Positions 7,439-14,096 of a stretch of DNA of 17,810 bases are shown here, one piece after another. The first letter of the stretch is position 1, and each line of letters opens with the position of its first letter. The notes under the pieces are model-generated. The model was not told where the DNA came from. It searched no databases and was given only the letters and a program-made list of their open reading frames with translations. Origin of the DNA: Desulfobacterales bacterium (GTDB taxonomy: Bacteria; Desulfobacterota; Desulfobacteria; Desulfobacterales; SpSt-501). The DNA lies in the NCBI GenBank assembly GCA_025454275.1, contig JALOOS010000025.1, positions 1 to 17,810 on the forward strand, read 5' to 3'. Made by a program: the position numbers and the translations under genes.

Positions 7439-7466
7439 ATTATATCAGCGCCGCCGCCGTTGTCAA
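7439..7466 (-). promoter_or_regulatory. Near-consensus sigma-70 promoter for the response regulator (and probably cydDC)
   Basis: On the minus strand TTGACA (7461-7466) and TATAAT (7439-7444) are exact consensus hexamers separated by 16 bp. The predicted start is near 7432, giving a leader of about 28 nt before the ATG at 7404. Confidence 0.75.
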
Positions 7467-7484
7467 TTTGAGCGAATTAGGTTA

Positions 7485-7513
7485 TTGACTTGTATCGGCC
7501 GACTTGCTATCAA
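7485..7513 (+). promoter_or_regulatory. Predicted promoter facing the unrecognised gene and cioAB
   Basis: TTGACT (7485-7490) and TATCAA (7508-7513) are separated by the ideal 17 bp. It diverges from the promoter at 7439-7466. The leader to the ATG at 7680 would be about 160 nt, long enough to hold regulatory structure; I see only short repeats there. Confidence 0.5.
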
Positions 7514-7537
7514 TCCGCAACTGCTTGTCATCAAAAT

Positions 7538-7550
7538 AGGAACTATTCCT
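7538..7550. promoter_or_regulatory. Short perfect inverted repeat downstream of the plus-strand promoter
   Basis: AGGAA-CTA-TTCCT is a perfect 13-bp inverted repeat about 18 bp after the predicted transcription start. It is a candidate operator for the cioAB-side operon; the protein that would bind is unknown. Confidence 0.35.
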
Positions 7551-7679
7551 GTATCTCCGCTTTTGATTTGCTCTTCCCTATTGCTATCGGCAGGTTGATA
7601 TCGTGCGTAACGGTTTTTTTTATTCACAGTCAAAACAACCGCTCCAAGCGGCCCGCAGGAAATTCGAATCGGAGGATTG

Positions 7680-8372
7680 ATGCAAGGTTGGCTTCAGGGG
7701 GGCCAGGTCAAGGCGCTGGCCCGGATGACGGATACCGAAGTGCTTCAAGGATGCATCACCGGACGTCTCACACCGCATGACGACCAGGGACGGCCGATCA
7801 CCCCGGCCGATTTGATGGCGCGGCACGTTGGAGAGTTGGAGCAGGAGCTCTCGCGGCTGGACGAGGCCGCTTGGGACCTGATCGGCGCGGAAAGGGAACG
7901 GATGATCGTTCACCAGATCGAGCCGCTGCAGGATCGGTTGCAGAGCTGCAAGGCCTACCTTCAAACCATCAAAAGCCCGAAGTGGGACGAGTTCGAACTG
8001 CCGCAGGATCGCGCCATCGAGGGCTGTTTCACCGGCTGCCTGATCAATGCCCGGTACCGGGCCGAAGAGGTCGATCGCCTCCTGCACCCGGAATCGGAAG
8101 CCGTCCAGGCCCCGGAAGAGAAACCGCTCGCGGACGAATCGAAATCAGCACGGGCTTTCGCTCAGGCGTGCAACGAAAAATGCCGTGAAATCGCCAAACG
8201 GATCTGGGAAAGACAGCCCGACTTCACGATTGCCGCCATGATCCGCCACAGCGAGATCGCCCGCTGCGCCCGCAAACCCGACGGAAACCCCTATTCCGAC
8301 ATGACGATCCGCAACTGGATAAGGGACCTCTGCCCGGCCCCCAAGCCGGGCAGGCGCCCGGCAACCCTCTGA
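7680..8372 (+). CDS. Unrecognised 230-residue protein at the head of the cioAB operon, HTH-like C-terminus
   Basis: I do not recognise this family with certainty. The ATG at 7680 follows GGAGG (7671-7675) closely; a TTG one codon earlier is too near the ribosome site. Codon use matches the neighbours, and the stop is 17 bp before the second cydA, so they are probably co-transcribed. The protein is soluble and has no signal peptide. Residues 40-140 are rich in charged helices (ELEQELSRLDEAAWD), with Cys90, Cys116 and Cys120 (CFTGC). Residues 140-158 look like a linker. The tail from about 160 (AKRIWERQPDFTIAAMIRHSEIARCARKPDG, then TIRNWIRDLCP) has the layout of a helix-turn-helix DNA-binding module. 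In my recollection similar tails recur in uncharacterised proteobacterial proteins. A regulatory role for cioAB is plausible but inferred. Confidence 0.75.
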   Translation: MQGWLQGGQVKALARMTDTEVLQGCITGRLTPHDDQGRPITPADLMARHVGELEQELSRLDEAAWDLIGAERERMIVHQIEPLQDRLQSCKAYLQTIKSPKWDEFELPQDRAIEGCFTGCLINARYRAEEVDRLLHPESEAVQAPEEKPLADESKSARAFAQACNEKCREIAKRIWERQPDFTIAAMIRHSEIARCARKPDGNPYSDMTIRNWIRDLCPAPKPGRRPATL

Positions 8373-8389
8373 CGCATAAGGATCAAGAT

Positions 8390-9793
8390 ATGTTCGAAAG
8401 CCTGGATGCCACGATTCTCGCACGAATCCAATTCGCCTTCACCGTCTCTTTTCACATCGTCTTCCCGGCCTTCACGATCGGCCTCGCCAGCTGGCTCGTC
8501 GTCCTCGAGTGGCGCTGGCTGAGGACCGGAAACCCGGTCTATGCCGAAGTCTACCGCATGTGGGTCAAGATCTTTGCGGTCACCTTCGGCATGGGGGTCG
8601 TCTCCGGCGTCGTGCTCTCCTTCCAGTTCGGGACCAACTGGTCGGTCTTCTCCGACCGGGTGGGAAGCGTCCTCGGCCCCCTGCTCGGCTACGAGGTCCT
8701 GACCGCTTTCTTCCTCGAGGCCTCCTTCCTGGGGGTCATGCTCTTCGGCTGGAACCGCGTGAGCCCGAAGATGCATTTCGCAGCGACCGTGATCGTCGCC
8801 TCCGGAACCTTGATCTCGGCCTTCTGGATCCTTTCGGCCAACAGCTGGATGCACACCCCCGCCGGGTTCCGCGTCGCCGAGGACGGGCTGATGTTCCCGA
8901 CCGACTGGATCGCGGTCATCTTCAACCCCTCCTTCCCTTACCGGTTCGTCCACATGGTGACCGCGGCCTACCTCACCACCGCCTTCACCGTCGCGGGGAT
9001 CGGCGCCTATTATCTCTTCCGGCAGCGCCATGTGAAACACGCCCGCGTGATGTTCGGGATGGCCATGATCATGGCGATCTTCGTCGCCCCGATGCAGCTG
9101 CTCTTCGGCGACCTGCACGGGTTGAACACCCTCGCGCACCAGCCGGCCAAGGTGGCGGCCATGGAAGGGCTGTGGCAGACAGGGCGCGGGGTGCCGCTCA
9201 TCCTCTTCGGGTGGCCGGACGAGGCGGCCGAGACCACCCGCTATGCGCTCGAGATCCCGAAGCTGACGAGCCTGATCCTCACCCACGACCCGGACGGCGA
9301 GGTCAAGGGGTTGAAGGAGTGGCCGCGCACAGAGCGCCCGCCGGTCGCCTGGGTCTTCTGGAGCTTCCGGATCATGGTGGGCCTGGGGATGCTGATGATC
9401 GCCACGGGTGTGATCGCAATCGTCCTCTACCTCAAAAAGCGGCTCTTCGACACCCGCTGGTTCCAGTACGCGTGCATGGCCCTCACCCCGGCCGGGTTCA
9501 TCGCGGTCCTGGCCGGCTGGTTCGTGACCGAGATCGGCCGGCAGCCCTACATGGTCTACAACGTGCTGCGCACGGCCGACTCCGTCTCGCCGGTCCAGGC
9601 CGCACCGATCGCCATCTCGCTCGCCGCCTTCCTCGTCGTCTACACCTTCGTCTTCGGCGCCGGCAGCTACTACATCCTGCGGCTCATCGGCAAGGGCCCG
9701 GAGGCGCAGGAGGACCCCTACGGCTCGCACGGCATCCACACGCCGCCGATCGTCACCGATCTGGTTTCAGAAAAAGGAGGCCAGCGTGTTTAG
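8390..9793 (+). CDS. cydA: Second cytochrome bd-type quinol oxidase subunit I (CydA/CioA, cyanide-insensitive oxidase type)
   Basis: This 467-residue protein is a short-Q-loop bd oxidase catalytic subunit. Placed ligands and motifs are His22 (FHIVFPAFTIG), Glu102 and Glu110, His188 (FVHMVTAAY), Met329 in FWSFRIMVGLG, the quinol-site stretch HQPAKVAAMEGLW (250-262) and GRQPYMVYN (383-391). The FWSFRIMVG and GRQPYMVY forms resemble the CioA branch more than E. coli CydA. The ATG is preceded by AAGGA (8378-8382) at good spacing. It overlaps the next gene by 8 bp, and a DUF2474-like small protein follows, the arrangement known for CioAB operons. It would give the cell a second O2 reductase besides that at 335-2773. 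Cyanide insensitivity itself cannot be read from sequence. Confidence 0.96.
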   Translation: MFESLDATILARIQFAFTVSFHIVFPAFTIGLASWLVVLEWRWLRTGNPVYAEVYRMWVKIFAVTFGMGVVSGVVLSFQFGTNWSVFSDRVGSVLGPLLGYEVLTAFFLEASFLGVMLFGWNRVSPKMHFAATVIVASGTLISAFWILSANSWMHTPAGFRVAEDGLMFPTDWIAVIFNPSFPYRFVHMVTAAYLTTAFTVAGIGAYYLFRQRHVKHARVMFGMAMIMAIFVAPMQLLFGDLHGLNTLAHQPAKVAAMEGLWQTGRGVPLILFGWPDEAAETTRYALEIPKLTSLILTHDPDGEVKGLKEWPRTERPPVAWVFWSFRIMVGLGMLMIATGVIAIVLYLKKRLFDTRWFQYACMALTPAGFIAVLAGWFVTEIGRQPYMVYNVLRTADSVSPVQAAPIAISLAAFLVVYTFVFGAGSYYILRLIGKGPEAQEDPYGSHGIHTPPIVTDLVSEKGGQRV

Positions 9794-10805
9794 CTTCGAA
9801 TCCTTCATCGACCTGCCGCTCATCTGGTTTCTGCTCATCGCGACCGCGATCCTCCTCTACATCCTGCTCGACGGCTTCGACCTGGGGGTGGGGATCCTCT
9901 TCCCCTTTGCGCCCTCCGAGCGCTGCCGCGACCGGATGATGAACTCCATCGCCCCTTTCTGGGACGGGAACGAGACCTGGCTGGTCCTGGGCGGCGGGGG
10001 GCTCTTTGCGGCCTTTCCCCTGGCCTATTCGATCCTGATGCCGGCCCTCTACATTCCGGTCATCATCATGCTCCTGGGGCTCGTCTTCCGGGGGGTGGCC
10101 TTCGAGTTTCGCTTCAAGGCCGCCGACTGGACCCGCCGGATCTGGGACTACGCCTTCCATGCCGGCTCGCTGACGGCGGCCTTCATGCAGGGGGCGGTGA
10201 TCGGGGCCGTCGTGCAGGGGGTGACGGTCGAGGGGCGCACCTTCGTCGGCGGCGCCTTCGACTGGCTCGACGCCTACAGCGTCATGACCGGGGTGGCGGT
10301 GGTCTTCGGTTATGCGCTGCTCGGCGCGACCTGGCTCGTCATGAAGACCGAGGATGAGACCCAGCAGTGGGCGCGCATGTGCGCCGCTTACGCCCTGGGA
10401 TACGTGGGGCTGTTCCTGGCGATCGTCAGCATCAGCATGCCGGTGATGAACCCGGACATCCGCGCGCTCTGGTTCGGCCTGCCCAACTTCTATTTCCTGG
10501 CCCCCATTCCGATCGCCAGCCTCATCCTGATCGTTCTGATCTGGCGCGACCTCTACCGGGGCCATGAGATCCGGCCGTTTCTGATGAGCGTCGGGATCTT
10601 CCTGACCGCCTACCTCGGCTTGGGCATCAGCCTGTGGCCCTATGTGGTGCCCTTCGAGGTCACCTTCCGCGAAGCGGCGGCGGCGCCGACCTCGCAGTCG
10701 CTGCTGCTGGTCGGGACCGTGGTCCTGCTGCCGCTCGTGCTCGCCTACACCGCCTACTGCTACTACCTCTTCCGGGGCAAGGCCTCGCATGAGAGCGCCT
10801 ACTGA
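9786..10805 (+). CDS. cydB: Second cytochrome bd-type quinol oxidase subunit II (CydB/CioB type)
   Basis: This 339-residue polytopic membrane protein pairs with the upstream CioA-like subunit. It has the family signatures LDGFDLGVG (28-36), SIAPFWDGNETWLVLGGGGLFAAFP (54-78) and RGVAFEFR. The WDGNET form, rather than WDGNQV, separates it from the other CydB in this window. It has no internal duplication before this motif (RMMNSIAPFW), which serves as a local control for the oddity in cydB at 335-1366. The GTG start at 9786 is fixed by GGAGG at 9777-9781 and gives an 8-bp overlap with cioA, typical of translational coupling. The last 17 bp overlap the start of a small membrane-protein gene. Confidence 0.96.
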   Translation: MFSFESFIDLPLIWFLLIATAILLYILLDGFDLGVGILFPFAPSERCRDRMMNSIAPFWDGNETWLVLGGGGLFAAFPLAYSILMPALYIPVIIMLLGLVFRGVAFEFRFKAADWTRRIWDYAFHAGSLTAAFMQGAVIGAVVQGVTVEGRTFVGGAFDWLDAYSVMTGVAVVFGYALLGATWLVMKTEDETQQWARMCAAYALGYVGLFLAIVSISMPVMNPDIRALWFGLPNFYFLAPIPIASLILIVLIWRDLYRGHEIRPFLMSVGIFLTAYLGLGISLWPYVVPFEVTFREAAAAPTSQSLLLVGTVVLLPLVLAYTAYCYYLFRGKASHESAY

Positions 10806-10908
10806 GAGCCGCCGCCAGTGGCTCTGGTTCGCCGCGCTCTGGTGCGGGGGGCTGCTGGCGGCGCTGCTGCTCGCCCGCCTCGTGCGCTGGTTCATCACCG
10901 CCTTCTGA
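10789..10908 (+). CDS. DUF2474-like small membrane protein associated with CioAB
   Basis: A 39-codon gene begins at the ATG at 10789, out of frame inside the end of cioB, and stops with TGA at 10906-10908. AAGG (10779-10782) precedes it at suitable spacing. The product has a basic N-terminus (MRAPTESRRQ), one transmembrane helix from about residue 11 (WLWFAALWCGGLLAALLLARLV), and a C-terminal Arg-Trp before a Phe end. The pattern RR-x-WLWF-x-ALW matches the small DUF2474 proteins encoded directly after CioAB-type oxidases. They are thought to be the counterpart of CydX, the single-helix subunit that stabilises E. coli bd-I. The gene is short enough to be missed by routine annotation. A subunit role is inferred from family and position. 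Confidence 0.82.
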   Translation: MRAPTESRRQWLWFAALWCGGLLAALLLARLVRWFITAF

Positions 10909-10925
10909 TCCGCCGCCGGCGGCCG

Positions 10926-10954
10926 TTGCAATTTCAGGGGCCGGTGTTTATACT
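10926..10954 (+). promoter_or_regulatory. Predicted promoter of the ClpX-like gene, giving a leaderless mRNA
   Basis: TTGCAA (10926-10931) and TATACT (10949-10954) are separated by 17 bp. The -10 ends only six bases before the ATG at 10961, so the predicted transcript starts at or next to the start codon. No Shine-Dalgarno precedes the ATG. Confidence 0.6.
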
Positions 10955-10960
10955 CGAATC

Positions 10961-12697
10961 ATGACTGTGCGCGACGAAAAAATACCCGACTTCAAAGAGA
11001 TCGAAAAGGAGGTCAGCGACCTGCTGGCGAAGAAATTCGGCAGCCATGTCAAGCTGATCTCCCCCATGATTCTGCCCCAGGAGGTCGTGGAGGCCAAGGG
11101 CAAGGAGCCGCCCCGCGAAAAGAGGCCGCTCCAGTTCCATCTCAAGCCCGAAGACCTCATCGCCTACCTCGACCAGTACGTGGTGAAGCAGGACGAGGCC
11201 AAGGCCATCCTCGCCACCAAGATCTGCACCCACTTCAACCGCATCCGGCGCAGCCAGGAGGCCGGGGAGGCCGTCGAGACCCTGGCCGGGTCGATCAAAA
11301 ACAACGTGCTGATGATCGGCCCGACGGGGGTGGGCAAGACCTATATCATCAAACTGATCGCCGGACGGATCGGGGTGCCCTTCGTCAAGGGCGACGCCAC
11401 CAAGTTCAGCGAAACCGGCTACGTCGGCGGCGACGTGGAGGACCTGGTGCGCGACCTGGTGCGCGAGGCCGACGACGACATCGATCTCGCCCAGTTCGGC
11501 ATCATCTACATCGACGAGATCGACAAGATCGCCTCGGCGCGCAACCTGATCGGCGCGGACGTCTCCCGCACCGGCGTCCAGCGGGCGCTGCTCAAACCGA
11601 TGGAGGAGACCGACGTCGATCTCAAGGTGCCCCACGACCCGATCGCGATGATGCAGGAGATCGAACGCTTCCGCAAGACCGGCAAGCGCGACAAGCAGAC
11701 GGTCAACACGAAAAACGTGCTCTTCATCATGAGCGGGGCGTTCACCGACCTGGTGCCGATCATTCAGCGCCGGCAGGGCATCGGATTCGGCGCCCGGATC
11801 ATCAGCGCCGGCGAGCAGGCCGACATCCTCCAGCAGGTGCGGGCCGAAGACCTGATCGAGTTCGGGTTCGAGAGCGAGTTCGTCGGCCGCATGCCGGTCA
11901 AAGCCGTTTTCGAGAATCTGACCGAGGAGGACCTCTACCAGATTCTCAAGAACCCCAACAACCCGATCATCCTCGGCAAGAAGCTCGACTTCGCCGCCTA
12001 CGGCATCTCGATCCGGTTCGCCGACCGCTTCCTGCGCGAGATGGCGAAGCTGGCGCATGCGGAGGGCACGGGCGCCCGCGGCCTGGTCAGCGTCATCGAA
12101 AAAACCCTCCTCCGCTTTGAAAAGGTGCTGCCGTCGTCGGCCGCAGCCTTTTTCCCGGTGACCGAGGCGGTGGTGACGGAGCCCGAGTCCGTCCTGGCCG
12201 CCCTGGTCGCCACTCCCCAGGAACCGCAGCTGCGCGCGGCCTTCGAGCGGCTGGGGGACGAGGAGCGCGCCGCCCTGCGGGATCACCTGCAGGCCAACCG
12301 CAAGCACCTGACCGAAAAATACGGCCTGACGATGACCCCCGCGCGCATCGACATCGTCGCCGCCCACTACGCCCGCCACGTGACCGACACCGGCAGCGCC
12401 GTGCGGCAGATCAAGACCTACTTCGATCTGATCAAGAACGCGGAGCTCTTCTTTTTCAAGAACCACGACCTCAATATCGTGCTCGAGGAGGAGGCCATCG
12501 ACCTGATCATGGAGATGCTGGTGGAGTCCACGCTCGAGGCCAAGGGGGTGGCCGCGATGCTGAACGGCCATTTCGAGCACGGATTGAAACTGGTGCGGGA
12601 AAAGACCGGGCGCAGCCGCTTTTTCATCACCCGCAGCGCCCTGCTCGACCCCGAGGGGTATGTCCGCGGCCTGATCGCTTCCCATCCGGCGGCCTGA
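10961..12697 (+). CDS. ClpX-like AAA+ ATPase without zinc-binding domain and with an extended C-terminus
   Basis: The 578-residue protein closely follows the ClpX AAA+ core: Walker A GPTGVGKT (120-127), pore loop GYVG (153-156), Walker B IIYIDEIDKI (181-190), an IGF loop (RQGIGFGA, 271-278), the arginine-finger box FVGRMP (307-312) and sensor-2 GARGL (371-375). ClpX unfolds proteins and feeds them to ClpP through its IGF loops. This protein differs: the N-terminal Cys4 zinc domain is absent, replaced by about 60 charged residues, and the protein is some 150 residues longer. The extra C-terminal part (about 420-578) ends in a segment (503-545) that resembles the ClpX lid a second time. I infer an ATP-driven unfoldase; ClpP partnership is possible but unproven. 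No clpP is nearby. ahbC follows 59 bp downstream on the same strand. Confidence 0.85.
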   Translation: MTVRDEKIPDFKEIEKEVSDLLAKKFGSHVKLISPMILPQEVVEAKGKEPPREKRPLQFHLKPEDLIAYLDQYVVKQDEAKAILATKICTHFNRIRRSQEAGEAVETLAGSIKNNVLMIGPTGVGKTYIIKLIAGRIGVPFVKGDATKFSETGYVGGDVEDLVRDLVREADDDIDLAQFGIIYIDEIDKIASARNLIGADVSRTGVQRALLKPMEETDVDLKVPHDPIAMMQEIERFRKTGKRDKQTVNTKNVLFIMSGAFTDLVPIIQRRQGIGFGARIISAGEQADILQQVRAEDLIEFGFESEFVGRMPVKAVFENLTEEDLYQILKNPNNPIILGKKLDFAAYGISIRFADRFLREMAKLAHAEGTGARGLVSVIEKTLLRFEKVLPSSAAAFFPVTEAVVTEPESVLAALVATPQEPQLRAAFERLGDEERAALRDHLQANRKHLTEKYGLTMTPARIDIVAAHYARHVTDTGSAVRQIKTYFDLIKNAELFFFKNHDLNIVLEEEAIDLIMEMLVESTLEAKGVAAMLNGHFEHGLKLVREKTGRSRFFITRSALLDPEGYVRGLIASHPAA

Positions 12698-12756
12698 AGA
12701 GGCACCCTGCAGATGACCGGAACCTTATTACTTTCAACGACTGGACCCGGGAGCCC

Positions 12757-14031
12757 ATGATCGGCATATCCAAACTCTACTGCGGCACGGTCGAACCCTC
12801 GGACGCCCTGCGCTACGGGCGCCGCTCCTCGGAGCTGCCTTCCCACCTCCTGCAGTTTTCGGCCGACAAGAAGCCGGTCGTCGTCTGGAACGTCACCCGG
12901 CGCTGCAACCTGCGCTGCATCCACTGCTATGCCCACGCCAAGGAGGAGGCCGAAGCCGGCGAGCTCAGCTTCGAGCAGGGCCGGGCGCTGATCGACGACC
13001 TCGCGGGGTTCGGCGTGCCGGTCGTGCTCTTTTCGGGGGGGGAGCCCCTCGCCCGGCGCGATCTGCCCGAGCTGGCCTCCTACGCCGTATCCAAGGGCAT
13101 GCGGGCGGTCATCTCCACCAACGGCACGCTGATCACCCCGGCCGTGGCCCGCACCCTGAAGGCGATCGGCCTCTCGTATGTCGGCATCAGCCTCGACGGG
13201 CTGGAGGCGGTCAACGACCGCTTCCGCGGGGTGCGCGGGGCCTTTCGGGCGGCGATGGAGGGCATCCGCAGCTGCCAGGCCGCCGGGATCAAGGTCGGGC
13301 TGCGCTTCACGATCAACCGCTTCAACGTCCAGGAGATCCCCGGCATCTTCCGGCTGATCGAGGAGATGGAGATCCCGCGGGTCTGCTTCTACCATCTCGT
13401 CTACGCCGGCCGGGGCTCGGAGCTCGTAACGCAGGACCTCGATGCCGCGGAAACCCGGCGCACGCTCGATCTCATCATCGAGGAGACCCGGCGGCTGCAT
13501 GCCGCGGGCAAGCCCAAAGAGGTGCTCACGGTCGACAACCACGCCGACGGCCCCTATGTCTACCTGCGCCTGCTCAAGGAGGACCCGGAGCGAGCGCGGG
13601 AGGTGCTGGAACTGTTGCAGTGGAACGAGGGCAACAGCTCCGGCCGCGGGATCGGTTGCGTGAGCTGGGACGGGCAGGTGCACGCCGACCAGTTCTGGCG
13701 CCACTACAGCTTCGGCAACGTCACGGAGCGGCCCTTCTCGGAGATCTGGTCGGACACGCGCGAGCCGCTCATGGGCCGGTTGAAGGAGAAGAAGCGCTAC
13801 GTGAAGGGCCGCTGCGCCCAGTGCCGCTGGCTGGACATCTGCGGCGGCAATTTCCGGGTGCGCGCGGAGGCCGTGAGCGGCGACCTCTGGGCGCCGGACC
13901 CGGCCTGCTACCTTACCGACGAGGAGATCGCGCTCACCCAGGCCGCCCCGATGAGGGCCGGCCCGATGCCCCTGAGGTGGAAACGGCCCGGTAGCGCGGA
14001 TGGCTATTTCAATCCTTCAGGTGAAGAATAA
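12757..14031 (+). CDS. ahbC: Radical SAM 12,18-didecarboxysiroheme deacetylase (AhbC)
   Basis: AhbC converts 12,18-didecarboxysiroheme to iron-coproporphyrin III by removing two acetate side chains, in the siroheme-dependent heme b pathway of sulfate reducers and some archaea. The 424 residues start MIGISKLYCGTVEPSDALRYGR, a characteristic AhbC opening. The radical SAM cluster motif is Cys50-x3-Cys54-x2-Cys57, followed by SGGEP (93-97) for SAM binding. C-terminal cysteines 301, 353, 356, 362 and 384 fit an auxiliary Fe-S cluster of the SPASM/twitch type. The related NirJ of heme d1 synthesis is an alternative, but ahbD downstream and the absence of nir genes favour AhbC. The ribosome site is weak (GGGAG, 12749-12753). 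A strong hairpin separates it from hemB. Confidence 0.9.
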   Translation: MIGISKLYCGTVEPSDALRYGRRSSELPSHLLQFSADKKPVVVWNVTRRCNLRCIHCYAHAKEEAEAGELSFEQGRALIDDLAGFGVPVVLFSGGEPLARRDLPELASYAVSKGMRAVISTNGTLITPAVARTLKAIGLSYVGISLDGLEAVNDRFRGVRGAFRAAMEGIRSCQAAGIKVGLRFTINRFNVQEIPGIFRLIEEMEIPRVCFYHLVYAGRGSELVTQDLDAAETRRTLDLIIEETRRLHAAGKPKEVLTVDNHADGPYVYLRLLKEDPERAREVLELLQWNEGNSSGRGIGCVSWDGQVHADQFWRHYSFGNVTERPFSEIWSDTREPLMGRLKEKKRYVKGRCAQCRWLDICGGNFRVRAEAVSGDLWAPDPACYLTDEEIALTQAAPMRAGPMPLRWKRPGSADGYFNPSGEE

Positions 14032-14036
14032 ATCAT

Positions 14037-14081
14037 ACCGGTTCCGACACCGGCCCCGATGGGGCCGGTGTCGGAACCGGT
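14037..14081. repeat. Perfect 21-bp inverted repeat between ahbC and hemB
   Basis: The arms at 14037-14057 (beginning ACCGGTTCCGACACC) and 14061-14081 are exact reverse complements with a three-base GAT loop. As RNA this is a very stable 45-nt hairpin starting 6 nt after the ahbC stop. No T run follows on the plus strand, so a standard terminator is not supported. It may act as an attenuator, a 3'-end stabiliser for ahbC mRNA, or a dispersed repeat. Confidence 0.9.
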
Positions 14082-14096
14082 AGTGGAGTGGATCGC

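Noticed and set aside
7490..7780. Possible small gene on the plus strand across the divergent region (about 96 codons)
   Set aside because: It has no ribosome site, overlaps the start of the gene at 7680 in another frame, and its composition is not protein-like.
8291..9739. Long open frame on the minus strand opposite the second cydA (about 480 codons)
   Set aside because: It shows the same mirror effect of high GC at third positions; the translation is charged low-complexity sequence with no family features, and the plus-strand gene is certain.
335..10805. The two cydAB pairs as a recent local duplication
   Set aside because: The proteins differ throughout (for example WDGNQV versus WDGNET, and GRQPWIVYG versus GRQPYMVYN), have different flanking genes and differ in small-subunit content, so they represent distinct subfamilies.
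10934..12685. Long open frame on the minus strand opposite the ClpX-like gene (about 580 codons)
   Set aside because: The plus strand carries every AAA+ motif in order; the antisense product is His/Asp/Leu-rich without domains.
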